Positions 8,879-17,280 of a stretch of 64,000 nucleotides of DNA are shown in pieces. The position numbers and the translations under genes are program-made. How positions within the stretch are numbered: position 1 is the first letter of the stretch; every line of letters starts with the position of its first letter. The stretch covers positions 3,667,852 to 3,731,851 of the forward strand of contig NZ_MINL01000001.1 in the NCBI RefSeq assembly GCF_001882345.1, read 5' to 3'. The notes below the pieces were generated by a model. The model was not told the origin of the DNA, did not search any database, and was given only the letters and a program-made list of their open reading frames with translations. The stretch comes from Halomonas sp. QHL1. Its GTDB lineage: Bacteria; Pseudomonadota; Gammaproteobacteria; Pseudomonadales; Halomonadaceae.

Positions 8879-11005
8879 ATGACTGATAGCAAAGGCACCG
8901 TCCGGCGTAACGCAAGCCGCTTGCGGTGGCAGAAGGCCACTAACGCCATTCTGTGCGGCACGACGCTGGTGACTATTCCCATGATCGGGAACGCGCAGGA
9001 GACAGGCGACGGCAGTGACAATAATGAGGGGTATCGCCTCACCCCCATTATCGTCAACGCCCAGGCCTACGCTGATGATGATGCCAACTCGATAGTTGCC
9101 CAAGAGCTGTGGGTGGGCGGCAAGGTCGCAACCAGTCTTCTTGATACTCCCGCCTCCGTATCGGTCATCACAGAGAAGGAGATAGAGCAGCGAAATGCCT
9201 CTACCACCGAGGAAGTCCTGCAATATACGCCAGGGGTCCTTACCGATTTCTACGGCTCAGATGACCGTAACGACTATTTCAACATCCGGGGATTCCAGGC
9301 CACCACCTACCGTGACGGGCTGACATTAGGCTCAATGCGCGGTGTTCGCGAGGAACCCTACGCCTATGAACGCGTCGAGGTGTTGCGGGGGGCCAACTCC
9401 ACCCTGTTTGGCCCGGCCGATCCGGGTGGTTCGGTCAACTTCGTAAGCAAACGGCCACGGTTTGAGCGTTTTGGCGAAGGCTATCTCTCCTACGGTTCAT
9501 TTGACGAAAAAGAGGCTGGTATTGATGTTGGTGACACGCTAAACGCTGACGAGACAGTGGCCTACCGTTTCACCGGCACCATCAGGGATAGCGATCGCGA
9601 ATACGATCACTCCAAAGACAACAATGGCTTCTTGATGGGCGGCCTGACCTGGGAGCCAACGGATTACACCTCAGCGAGCGTCATCTTCGACTACTTGAAG
9701 CGTGACGACACTCCTAATAGCGGTGGTTATCCACTTGATCGGGAATATGATCGCAGTGACTTCTTTGGTGAGGCTGATTTCAACTTTCACGATGTCGAGC
9801 GTACCAGCCTCACCGGACAGCTCACTCATGATTTCAACAACGGGCTGACCCTGCGGGGTAACCTGCGTTACAGCGACCTGACGGATGACTTCGGTTACGT
9901 TTACATCTCTGACTCTGCGGCGCGAGTAGGCAGCGTGGTGAATCGCGACTATTTTGGCACCGACAGCGAAGCCCAGGAGTTGATTGGCAACGCTATCCTG
10001 CAATACGACGCCCGTTTTGACCGGGTTGATAGCAGCACGCTCGTGGGGGTCGAATATCGCGATGCCTCAACCGAAGACAGCTCTGTATACGGAAATACGC
10101 AGCCAATCGACCTGGCGAACCCCGTCTTTAGCGGCGCCCCGAGTAGCCTTAACGTTTTCAGCAGCAACGAGCAGGACTTCACCACCGAGTCGGTGTTCCT
10201 GACACAGAATTTGTCCTTCTATGATCGATTCATTGTGACAGCGGGTGTACGCAACGACGCTCTGGATATCTCCAGCACCAACATCGCCGGTGTCACCGAT
10301 TCCGATGACTTCTCAGAAACCTCCGTTCGCGGGGCGCTGACCTATAGAATCACCGACGAAATTTCCACCTATGTCAGCATGGTGGAATCGGTTGCACCAC
10401 CCACGATCGGCGTTAAGCCCGAACGAGGCGAACAGTATGAGATTGGCGCGAAATACGCCCCTTTTGGCATGAATGCGCTGTTCTCGGCGGCAATCTATGA
10501 CCTAACCAAGAATGACGTCACTATCTCGGTCGTGCAGGACAATGGCGTCATCGAGCAGGAAACCGTTGGCGAGTCTCGCGTGCGGGGCCTTGATCTGGAA
10601 GCCAAGACAGAGTTGACCGAAAATCTTAGCCTTATCGGTGGTTACTCCTATATGGAGTCGGAAGTGGTTCGCGATGACAATGCCTCCAGGGAAGGCAATG
10701 AATTTACCACTGCACCAAACCATACGGCTTCGCTCTGGGGTTACTATACCGTGCCAGGCAGGGAAATGAGCTTTGGCCTCGGCGCCCGCTACATCAGCTC
10801 CTACTACTTTGATGTCGCCAATACGTCCAAGAGCGATGCGGCAACGCTCTTTGATGCGGCCTTCAGCTATCAGTTCGTCAAAGACACCGACTTTACCGTT
10901 AACGTCAGCAACGTGTTCGACGAGCAGCACGTGGTCGGGTCAGCCACGGCAGACTACTATAATCCGGGTCGCGAAATTACCGCAAAAGTAAGATATCGCT
11001 GGTGA
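8879..11005 (+). CDS. TonB-dependent ferric-siderophore receptor
   Basis: A 708-residue outer-membrane receptor that imports a ferric siderophore using TonB energy. A signal peptide (about residues 1-40, ending near GNAQ) is followed by a plug domain: the segment PASVSVITEKEIEQRNA, then NIRGFQATTYRDGL and ERVEVLRGANSTLFGPADPGG, the hallmark of FhuA/FoxA-type siderophore receptors. The rest is the beta-barrel, ending in YRW with the terminal aromatic residue needed for outer-membrane assembly. It starts at an ATG preceded by AAGGGA and lies divergent from the transport operon, with a strong Fur-like box between. The specific siderophore is unknown; the subfamily commonly handles hydroxamates or catecholates. 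Confidence 0.94.
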   Translation: MTDSKGTVRRNASRLRWQKATNAILCGTTLVTIPMIGNAQETGDGSDNNEGYRLTPIIVNAQAYADDDANSIVAQELWVGGKVATSLLDTPASVSVITEKEIEQRNASTTEEVLQYTPGVLTDFYGSDDRNDYFNIRGFQATTYRDGLTLGSMRGVREEPYAYERVEVLRGANSTLFGPADPGGSVNFVSKRPRFERFGEGYLSYGSFDEKEAGIDVGDTLNADETVAYRFTGTIRDSDREYDHSKDNNGFLMGGLTWEPTDYTSASVIFDYLKRDDTPNSGGYPLDREYDRSDFFGEADFNFHDVERTSLTGQLTHDFNNGLTLRGNLRYSDLTDDFGYVYISDSAARVGSVVNRDYFGTDSEAQELIGNAILQYDARFDRVDSSTLVGVEYRDASTEDSSVYGNTQPIDLANPVFSGAPSSLNVFSSNEQDFTTESVFLTQNLSFYDRFIVTAGVRNDALDISSTNIAGVTDSDDFSETSVRGALTYRITDEISTYVSMVESVAPPTIGVKPERGEQYEIGAKYAPFGMNALFSAAIYDLTKNDVTISVVQDNGVIEQETVGESRVRGLDLEAKTELTENLSLIGGYSYMESEVVRDDNASREGNEFTTAPNHTASLWGYYTVPGREMSFGLGARYISSYYFDVANTSKSDAATLFDAAFSYQFVKDTDFTVNVSNVFDEQHVVGSATADYYNPGREITAKVRYRW

Positions 11006-11068
11006 TGTCCTAGCTATGGCTGGGCTGGGTGACTAGCCGATGCATTTGGCTATCAAGGCAGCCAACGC

Positions 11069-11094
11069 AAACCCCCGCGGAAGGCGGGGGTTTT
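11069..11094. terminator. Bidirectional terminator
   Basis: AAACCCCCGC, a short loop, then GGCGGGGGTTTT forms a GC-rich stem with T-runs on both strands. It lies between the convergent receptor gene (ending 11005) and the DUF1330 gene (ending 11100). Confidence 0.85.
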
Positions 11095-11099
11095 GTGCT

Positions 11100-11396
11100 T
11101 TACGCTTCTTCAACGCCATCAACGATAAAGACGCGGTAGTCGGCACCTTGGAAGCGGTGCTTGCGAGCTTCCTGGTAGGCGGGGCTTTGGTACCAGGCGC
11201 GGGCGGCGGCCATGTCGGGAAAGCGCAGAATCACGGCCCCTTCCATGGCGCTGCCTTCCAGCACTTCAAAATCCCCGTAGAAGGCGAGCGGTTGTGGGTC
11301 GTGGCCTTCGCGAGCGGCTTTCGCCTTCTCGCCGTAGCGCTCCATCTCCTGGGAATCGTGGGTGTGTTCTCGAGTCAGCACGACATAAGCGGGCAT
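11100..11396 (-). CDS. DUF1330 domain protein
   Basis: A 98-residue soluble protein of the DUF1330 family, a small dimeric ferredoxin-like alpha/beta fold related to antibiotic-biosynthesis monooxygenase-type proteins. The family signature is visible as YGDFEVLEG, then MEGAVILRFPDMAAARAWY, then SPAYQEARKHR. No catalytic function is established for the family. An AGGAGA ribosome site sits seven bases before the ATG. It appears to be a single-gene unit, convergent with the receptor gene across a shared terminator. Confidence 0.88.
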   Translation of the reverse strand: MPAYVVLTREHTHDSQEMERYGEKAKAAREGHDPQPLAFYGDFEVLEGSAMEGAVILRFPDMAAARAWYQSPAYQEARKHRFQGADYRVFIVDGVEEA

Positions 11397-11475
11397 TCAA
11401 TTCTCCTGATGTAACCGTTAAAAAAACAGCTAGAGCATATCACCGCCCACCAGCGGAGCCACATTAGAAAGAGTG

Positions 11476-12024
11476 TTATTTAGCTTTACCGCGAATATCT
11501 TGAGTAGGCACTTCGTACTCTGGTTCTAGCTCTGGCTCAATCAAGATGGCTTTTTCAAACTTCTCATTTTCCAGAGCCGCCAAGGCGATCTCATAACAAT
11601 CGTCGATATGGCTGTTACCCATATATTTCATGGCGGTAAAGCTAATGCTGCCTGCCACGGCGCTGCCGACGAAGGGCACGAACTTGGCAACACCTTTTGC
11701 AGCTACTTTGCCTGCCATCTTATTTAGCAGCATCACGATAAGCTTTCTGGTGATGTATTTACCGGCCATTTTACTGCCCGTATTTGAAATGGCGGTCATC
11801 ACGAATAGCTTGGATTGGGTATCCAGGCTGTCGATTTGATCAGGCGATAAACCAAACTTTTCATTAATTTTGGGAATTAACCGCATCAATATGGCGACAT
11901 CAGAACCAATATCCACACCGGGTAGTGGAATAATAGCCGCGCCAGCAGAAAGGCTTGAACTCTTTGTTACCATTGAGCGGCATGATTTTTTAATGGCTTC
12001 GAGCTCTTCGAGTGACTCGATCAT
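11476..12024 (-). CDS. Hypothetical helical protein, EcsC/DUF697-like
   Basis: A 182-residue protein with small-residue-rich helical segments: AGAAIIPLPGVDIGSDVAILMRLIP near residues 28-52, and VAKFVPFVGSAVAGSISFTAM near 112-132. The pattern IPLPGVDIG...LIPKINEKFGL resembles the helical regions of DUF697 and EcsC-type proteins, some of which associate with GTPases or membranes. I cannot assign a function. The tail is acidic and proline-containing. An AAGG precedes the ATG. It is separated from its neighbours by about 80 bases on each side and is probably its own unit. Confidence 0.75.
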   Translation of the reverse strand: MIESLEELEAIKKSCRSMVTKSSSLSAGAAIIPLPGVDIGSDVAILMRLIPKINEKFGLSPDQIDSLDTQSKLFVMTAISNTGSKMAGKYITRKLIVMLLNKMAGKVAAKGVAKFVPFVGSAVAGSISFTAMKYMGNSHIDDCYEIALAALENEKFEKAILIEPELEPEYEVPTQDIRGKAK

Positions 12025-12103
12025 ATAAGGGCCTTTTTAGTTCAAACGTAAAAGGCAGCAGTCCAAGCGGCTGCCGCCTTCTTCACGCTATAGGTTAAGC
12101 GTC

Positions 12104-13396
12104 TTATTCATCACCTTCATAGGTGACACGCCAAACGGCGTTCGTCAGGTCATCGGCGATGATAAGGGCGCCTTCGGGGTCGATGGTGACGCCGACCGGT
12201 CGACCGCGGGTTTGACCATCTTCAGTGAGAAACCCGGAAACGAAGTCGATAGGATCGCCGGAAGGGCTGCCGTCGCTGAAGGGCACAAACACGACCTTAT
12301 AGCCAACGGGGTCGGCGCGGTTCCAACTGCCGTGCTCGCCGATAAATACACCTTCCGCGAACTCATCGCCCATTTCGGGAATAGAGAAGGCGAGGCCAAG
12401 CGGCGCCACATGCGAACCCAGGCTGTAATCGGGCGCAATCGCCGACTCCACCTTTTCGGGGTTCTGCGGGCGAACGCGTGGGTCGACATTCTGACCCCAG
12501 TAGCTATACGGCCAGCCGTAGAAACCGCCTTCCTGAACAGTCGTGAGGTAATCGGGAACCAGGTCGGGGCCTAACTCATCACGCTCGTTGACCACTGCCC
12601 ATAGCTGGTCGGTCTCGGGCTGAATAGTCAGCGCTGTGGGGTTACGCAGGCCGGTGGCGTAGGGTCTATGCATGCCGGTTTCGGCGTCAATCTCCCATAC
12701 CTCCGCGCGGTTGACTTCCGCTTCCATGCCGCGCTCGGTGATGTTGCTGTTAGAGCCGATACCGACGTAGAGAAATTGTCCATCCGCACTGGCGGTCATT
12801 GCTTTGGTCCAGTGGTGATTGATCGCTGAGGGTAGCTCGGCAATCACTTCCGGAGGCCCATCAGCCTCGGTTTGACCTTCCTCGTAATCAAAGCGTACTA
12901 ACGCGTCCTGGTTAGCCACGTATAGGTTGTTATCAACCAGTGCCAGCCCGTAAGGGGCATTAAGGTCTTCGGCAAATACTGATTGCTCGTAATTGCCATC
13001 GCCATTTTCATCGCGCAAAAGAGTTAAGCGGTTGCCGCTCTCTACAGTGGTATTACCCTGATCTTTGATATAGCCAGCGATAAAGTCTTTTGGCTTCAGT
13101 TGCGGTGCGTTGCCGCCACTACCCGCAGCAACCAGGATATCGCCATTAGGTAGCACCAGCGTTTGCCGCGGTATCTGAAGGTCGGTGGCGATAGCGGTAA
13201 TGGTGTAGCCATTTGGCACGGTGGGTAGCTGGTCACCCCATTCGACTGGCTCTGGCACCTTCATGTCAGGCAAGAGCCCGCGTTCTGGTTCTGGCACAGT
13301 GGGGTTGGCCCCATACTGTTGTGCCTCTTGAGCGCTGGCAACGCCTGCGATTAGAAGTAGCGAGAGTGGCGCGGCGTAGATACTTAAACACTTCAT
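12104..13396 (-). CDS. PQQ-type sugar dehydrogenase (glucose/sorbosone dehydrogenase family)
   Basis: A 430-residue exported protein with a clear signal peptide (residues 1-22, ending ASAQ). The mature part has the six-bladed beta-propeller pattern of soluble glucose/sorbosone dehydrogenases: NGDILVAAGSGGNAP, then LYVGIGSNSNITERG, then ATGLRNPTALTIQPETDQLWAVVNERDELG and GFYGWPYSYWGQN, then FIGEHGSWNR and GRPVGVTIDPEGALIIADD. Family members oxidise aldose sugars in the periplasm with PQQ as cofactor, though many homologues are untested and the sugar cannot be inferred. A GGAG site precedes the ATG, which overlaps the stop of the DUF2231 gene by four bases, so the two are cotranscribed, possibly as an electron-transfer pair. 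Confidence 0.9.
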   Translation of the reverse strand: MKCLSIYAAPLSLLLIAGVASAQEAQQYGANPTVPEPERGLLPDMKVPEPVEWGDQLPTVPNGYTITAIATDLQIPRQTLVLPNGDILVAAGSGGNAPQLKPKDFIAGYIKDQGNTTVESGNRLTLLRDENGDGNYEQSVFAEDLNAPYGLALVDNNLYVANQDALVRFDYEEGQTEADGPPEVIAELPSAINHHWTKAMTASADGQFLYVGIGSNSNITERGMEAEVNRAEVWEIDAETGMHRPYATGLRNPTALTIQPETDQLWAVVNERDELGPDLVPDYLTTVQEGGFYGWPYSYWGQNVDPRVRPQNPEKVESAIAPDYSLGSHVAPLGLAFSIPEMGDEFAEGVFIGEHGSWNRADPVGYKVVFVPFSDGSPSGDPIDFVSGFLTEDGQTRGRPVGVTIDPEGALIIADDLTNAVWRVTYEGDE

Positions 13397-13821
13397 GGCT
13401 TAACTCCAGCGCTAATACGGGAAAAACCAATCCACGTGGCCGCGCAAGCCAGCACGGTAACGACAATCGAAAGAACAAATCCGGTGGGCATCATCGCCCA
13501 TGCATCCCGGGCATGGACCAGGGCATTGATAAAGCCAACGATCCAGGTGACAAGCAGAAGGCATAAATAAACCAGGGCGATCCCGCGACGCCGATCTGCC
13601 CGAAACAGCCCGATAATGGAGGCTAATAGCGCGAAACCAGTAAAAACAAGACCGCCAACAATAAGCCAGGAAGAGAAGGTGCTCCACTGGATATGGTAGC
13701 TCGTCGAGTAGGCGTAATCGCTTAATGCGGCGCCAAGAAAGAGAGGAATAGTCCCTGCAAGCAGTACTGCATGAAGCGGATGTAGCCCGCTTCGAACAGT
13801 GCGTTCGACAGTGGCTGTCAC
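13393..13821 (-). CDS. DUF2231 membrane protein
   Basis: A 142-residue inner-membrane protein with four predicted membrane helices (about residues 18-38, 50-72, 82-98 and 112-132). LHPLHAVLLAGTIPLFLGAALSD and the following aromatic loop match the DUF2231 family. It starts with GTG at 13821, preceded by AAGGAG at good spacing. Its stop overlaps the start of the sugar dehydrogenase gene (ATGA), so the pair is translationally coupled. DUF2231 proteins are often found beside sorbosone-type dehydrogenases or cytochromes; a role in anchoring or electron transfer is only inferred. Confidence 0.85.
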   Translation of the reverse strand: MTATVERTVRSGLHPLHAVLLAGTIPLFLGAALSDYAYSTSYHIQWSTFSSWLIVGGLVFTGFALLASIIGLFRADRRRGIALVYLCLLLVTWIVGFINALVHARDAWAMMPTGFVLSIVVTVLACAATWIGFSRISAGVKP

Positions 13822-14323
13822 GGCAAACTCCTTATGCTGATCAAGCTAATTGATTTACCTAAACTGGGTGACGTATGCGCCCAACCAGCCCAGGTAACGA
13901 CATCATGTTCGTTAGGACGGAGTATAGTTGACCCGTGAAATGTTGCCCAAAGCGAGGAGGATTAGATGAGGGAGTGCTGCCATCAGCATCGAGTCATGGG
14001 CACTCCTTTTCACCCCAGTTGTCACTGTAGATCGCTCGTTTGTGCCGAGAACGACCATTATCACCACTGGCTGATGACTTTCCCCGAAGCTTACTCGTCA
14101 TCCCAGGGGTGTAAAGCTACGGGGATAAGGATGCTCATCGGTTCAACAACTAATTGAACAGCCGCCGAGCCAGTTCGCACGAACGGCATTAGCGATTCCC
14201 TCGAACATCATGGTAGCCAGGCGGTAGGTGCTGAGCGCCGGTACGGCCTGCGTGTGTGACGCTAGAATCAGGCAAATATGAATCCAATTGGCCTGTCGAA
14301 TATCAATGGCTGAAAGGGCGCCA
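13822..14323. other. Intergenic region with a Cys/His-rich small open frame
   Basis: About 500 bases with no recognised gene. It contains one small plus-strand frame at 13966-14157 (63 residues) that has a GAGGAGG ribosome-like site seven bases before its ATG and an unusual number of Cys and His in its first half. I cannot tell whether it is real and have not called it as a gene. Confidence 0.4.
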
Positions 14324-15211
14324 TTACCGATGGCGGATGTACTTGAGAAAGGCCCGCATCGCCGCACTGGTGTGCCGTCTGCTCGGATAGTACAGATACC
14401 AACTCGGCAGCTTCTTCTTCCAGTCGCTGAGCAATTCAATAACTCTGCCCTGTTCGAGATCGGCGTGAACATATTCCTCAAACAGATGAGCGATTCCCGC
14501 TCCCGCAATCGCAGCCTGGAGTTCATGGTGCGCCGAACTCAGCGTCAACCGGCCTTGCGGCGTGATCTCAACTTCGTCTCCCGCCTTCTCGAATGTCCAC
14601 GTTTCCATGGTGCCGCCGGGGAAGCGGCGGCGAATACAGTCATGCTGCAAGAGATCGCTCGGTGAGTCGGGCCGTCCGCGCTCGCGAAGATAGTCGGGCG
14701 AGGCCACGATGGCATATCGCAAGGTGGGGCCTAGGGGCATGGCGATCATGTCTTGAGCGAGTTGATTCCCGAAGCGCACGCCAGCGTCGAAGCCCTGTTC
14801 CACAATATCGATGATCGCCGCATCACTGACGATCTCAACGTCTACATCGGGATATATTTTCATAAACTCAAAGGCCAGCGGGCACAGCACGTGGTCGGCG
14901 GCCGGCCCTGGTGCATTGATCCGCACGCTGCCTGATGGGCGCTCTCGAAGCTGATTTAGATCGTCAATCGCGATTCGGATATCGTGAAGGGCGGGCCCGA
15001 GACGCTCGAGAAGACGCTTGCCTGCTTCAGTAGGCGCAACGCTACGTGTCGTTCGGTTCAAAAGCCGAATACCTAGGGCTTCCTCGAGCACGCTGATCGA
15101 CTGGCTGATGGCCGAGGATGACACGCCCCTATCAAGCGCGGCAGCCCTAAAGCCTCCGCAGCGCACGACGTCATCAAATATTTCCAAGCTGTCAAGGCGT
15201 AGTGATCGCAT
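14324..15211 (-). CDS. LysR family transcriptional regulator
   Basis: A 295-residue DNA-binding regulator. The N-terminal winged helix-turn-helix (residues 4-63) reads LEIFDDVVRCGGFRAAALDRG, then SSSAISQSISVLEEALGIRLLNRTTRSVAPTEAG; the C-terminal part is the periplasmic-binding-like effector domain. The frame is open to 15364, but the ATG at 15211 has AGGAC upstream and gives the normal LysR start (MRSLRLDSLEIF). It is divergent from the MBL-fold hydrolase gene with 170 bases between, the usual arrangement for a LysR regulator and its target; the effector is unknown. Confidence 0.93.
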   Translation of the reverse strand: MRSLRLDSLEIFDDVVRCGGFRAAALDRGVSSSAISQSISVLEEALGIRLLNRTTRSVAPTEAGKRLLERLGPALHDIRIAIDDLNQLRERPSGSVRINAPGPAADHVLCPLAFEFMKIYPDVDVEIVSDAAIIDIVEQGFDAGVRFGNQLAQDMIAMPLGPTLRYAIVASPDYLRERGRPDSPSDLLQHDCIRRRFPGGTMETWTFEKAGDEVEITPQGRLTLSSAHHELQAAIAGAGIAHLFEEYVHADLEQGRVIELLSDWKKKLPSWYLYYPSRRHTSAAMRAFLKYIRHR

Positions 15212-15381
15212 TGCAAAGTCCTGCTTAATAAGCTGATCTGCTTTCGTTAGCTTATCCGCACGCCCGTTCTGCGTCATCCTTTGAAAGCACGTCATAAAGA
15301 CTCGGGAGTGGCCACCCCCCCTAACTTGGATGGCGCTCGCTGAGAACAGGTACGGCTCCTGCAATCAAAGACTCGGACGGG

Positions 15382-16401
15382 ATGGACAATATGAGCGGAA
15401 TAACAATGAATCGTAGGAAGGTGATACTGACAGCAGCCTCGGTAGCGGCGGGAGTGATCTTGCCGACCGGCGGCACGGCTTTTGGGCAGGCAGTTTCCGC
15501 TGCAACCTCAATGAGCCAGGGTGGCAATGTAGGGGGAAATGTCGGCTATTACCGCTTAAACGTCGGCGACATCTCTGCAACTGTGTTGAGCGACGGACTG
15601 ATAGGCGGCTCTCCGCGGATCTACGCCAGCAATGCACCAGAGGTGGAACTGGAGGAAGTTTTGAGGCAAGCCTTCCTGCCGAGCGACCACCTGACGCTAA
15701 ATCTCAACACACTTCTCATCGAGACGAATGGCAGGCGAATTCTTCTCGAAGCAGGGGCAGGGCAGACGATGGGGCCGCAAGGTGGGCGCCTCTTCGATAA
15801 TTTGGCCGCTATCGGTTTAAGGCCCGAGGACATTGATGTGGTGGTTGTTTCGCACACGCACCCGGACCATGTCGGCAATCTTCGAACAGTCGACGGTGGT
15901 AAGGCATTTCCGCGGGCGACTGTTTTTGTGCCTCGTGACGATTGGAACTTCTTCATTCTTAGCGAACCTGACCTTTCCTACATGCCTGTACCAGAGGATT
16001 TCCGTCGCAATTTCGCTGCAGCCATCCGGCGAAGTGTCGAGCCGGTCATGAACGAGATCGAGTTTTACGAAGCGGGTGCAGAGATCGTCCCTGGACTGAC
16101 AACGCTTCCGGCGTTGGGTCACACTCCGGGCATGGTGAACTTCCTTGTTCATTCTGGGAACGATCAGCTTTTGTTGACGGCCGATCTTGCCTATCATCCC
16201 ATCGTCAATATTGATCACTCATGGCTACCAGGTCCGGATCGTGACAAGGACAAGGCGCTTGCTTCCCGTCGCCGAATTTTCGATATGGCGGCGGCAGACC
16301 GAATCCCTGTTCTCGGCTTCCACTTTCCATTCCCGGGCCTTGGCCGAATGCTCAAGACGGACACCGGCTATGCCTGGGTCCCGGCCAATTGGCAGTTTTA
16401 A
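15382..16401 (+). CDS. MBL-fold metallo-hydrolase with Tat-type signal
   Basis: A 339-residue metallo-beta-lactamase-fold hydrolase. The N-terminus MNRRKVILTAASVAAG followed by a small-residue stretch looks like a twin-arginine signal peptide, so the enzyme is probably exported folded. The zinc motif HTHPDH lies at residues 158-163, with later ligands in the GHTPGM and LTADLAYHP segments. Substrates of this subgroup range over lactones, organophosphates and quorum signals and cannot be inferred. Starts at 15382, 15391 and 15406 are all possible; the last begins directly at the twin-arginine region. The gene faces away from a LysR gene that probably controls it. Confidence 0.88.
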   Translation: MDNMSGITMNRRKVILTAASVAAGVILPTGGTAFGQAVSAATSMSQGGNVGGNVGYYRLNVGDISATVLSDGLIGGSPRIYASNAPEVELEEVLRQAFLPSDHLTLNLNTLLIETNGRRILLEAGAGQTMGPQGGRLFDNLAAIGLRPEDIDVVVVSHTHPDHVGNLRTVDGGKAFPRATVFVPRDDWNFFILSEPDLSYMPVPEDFRRNFAAAIRRSVEPVMNEIEFYEAGAEIVPGLTTLPALGHTPGMVNFLVHSGNDQLLLTADLAYHPIVNIDHSWLPGPDRDKDKALASRRRIFDMAAADRIPVLGFHFPFPGLGRMLKTDTGYAWVPANWQF

Positions 16402-16530
16402 TCCTGTGCAACACAGAGGGTCCGTGTGAAGGCATCATGGCGTGCACTATCATCGGGGTTCCAATGCTGCTAGTGCCGCTGGCTGGACCCTCAGCAGGCT
16501 ACGTTCAAGTAGAATGCGGGAGGAAAATAC

Positions 16531-16725
16531 ATGCCGTCGCTAACGCCGGGTCAATACCAGCAGCGGCTTCGCTTGTTCGAAGCGCGCCGCTTAATGCTCG
16601 ACGAAGGTTATTCCGCGAGCAATGCCGCCTTCGAGGTAGGTCACGAAAGTGTCTCGCAGTTTACTCGCAAATATGGTCGCCTTTTCCAGGCGCCACCAGA
16701 AGCGCTGCTAGGTAGCAGCGCTTAG
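16531..16725 (+). pseudogene. Remnant of an AraC family regulator (C-terminal HTH only)
   Basis: Only 64 residues remain: the second helix-turn-helix of an AraC/XylS regulator, readable as TPGQYQQRLRLFEARRLML, then ASNAAFEVGHESVSQFTRKYGRLF. Full-length members have about 250-300 residues, with an effector domain and a first HTH before this point. Upstream in frame there is a stop codon at 16510 and no sequence resembling the missing part. A GGAGG happens to precede the ATG, so a short product might still be made, but it lacks one of the two DNA-binding helices. The stretch 16402-16530 before it shows nothing recognisable. Confidence 0.8.
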
Positions 16726-16746
16726 GATTTTGAGAAGTGTCCGTGC

Positions 16747-17139
16747 TTACTCGGGTAGTTTGGCAATGACCTTGATTTCAAAGTCGAAGCCTGCCAGCCA
16801 AGTCACTCCGACCGCTGTCCAGTTCGGGTAGGGTTTTTCTGGAAACGCGCGCGCCTTAGCTTCCAACCAGATGGGGAATTGGGCTTCGGGGTCGGTATGG
16901 AAGCTCGTCACATCGACGATATCGTCGAAGCTTGCGCCTGCGGCTTCCAGGACTCGCTGCAGGTTGTCGAAAGCAAGCTGCACCTGGGCGGCAAAATCCG
17001 GCTCGGGTGAGCCATCTTCACGGCTACCGACCTGGCCCGACACAAACAGAAAGTCGCCCGAGCGGACGGCAGCGGAATAGGTGTTTTGTTCATAAAGCGC
17101 CTGGCGGCCTTGGGGGAAAACAACGTCACGCTTAGCCAT
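16747..17139 (-). CDS. RidA-family protein lacking the usual catalytic arginine
   Basis: A 130-residue member of the RidA/YjgF/UK114 family, trimeric proteins that in the RidA branch hydrolyse reactive enamine/imine intermediates. Family features are SAAVRSGDFLFVSGQVG, then AFDNLQRVLEAAGASFDDIVDVTSF and a C-terminal FEIKVIAKL strand. RidA itself carries an essential arginine in the PARS segment before the last strand; here that segment is YPNWTAV, with tryptophan in its place, so imine deaminase activity is doubtful and it belongs to one of the other Rid subgroups. GGAGATACCC before 17139 decides the start over an upstream ATG. It is divergent from a LysR gene that may regulate it. Confidence 0.9.
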   Translation of the reverse strand: MAKRDVVFPQGRQALYEQNTYSAAVRSGDFLFVSGQVGSREDGSPEPDFAAQVQLAFDNLQRVLEAAGASFDDIVDVTSFHTDPEAQFPIWLEAKARAFPEKPYPNWTAVGVTWLAGFDFEIKVIAKLPE

Positions 17140-17280
17140 GGGTATCTCCATCAGTAGGTCGAAACTGACCTTTTGTTTACGATGAAGTTACTTTAAGCCT
17201 GCATTCGCGGTGGATAAACGGCGAATTCTGTTCAACATTGTTTGTATATTTCAAACAATCACAAGGTGTTTGGCACAGCC

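Noticed and set aside
11040..11414. 124-codon plus-strand frame over the DUF1330 gene
   Set aside because: It spans the terminator and runs antisense to a gene with clear family motifs and a ribosome site; its own sequence is low in recognisable features.
14143..14526. 127-codon minus-strand frame at the end of the first LysR gene
   Set aside because: Overlaps the true LysR frame by 200 bases; the non-overlapping part (14143-14323) shows no recognisable protein, although a remnant cannot be fully excluded.
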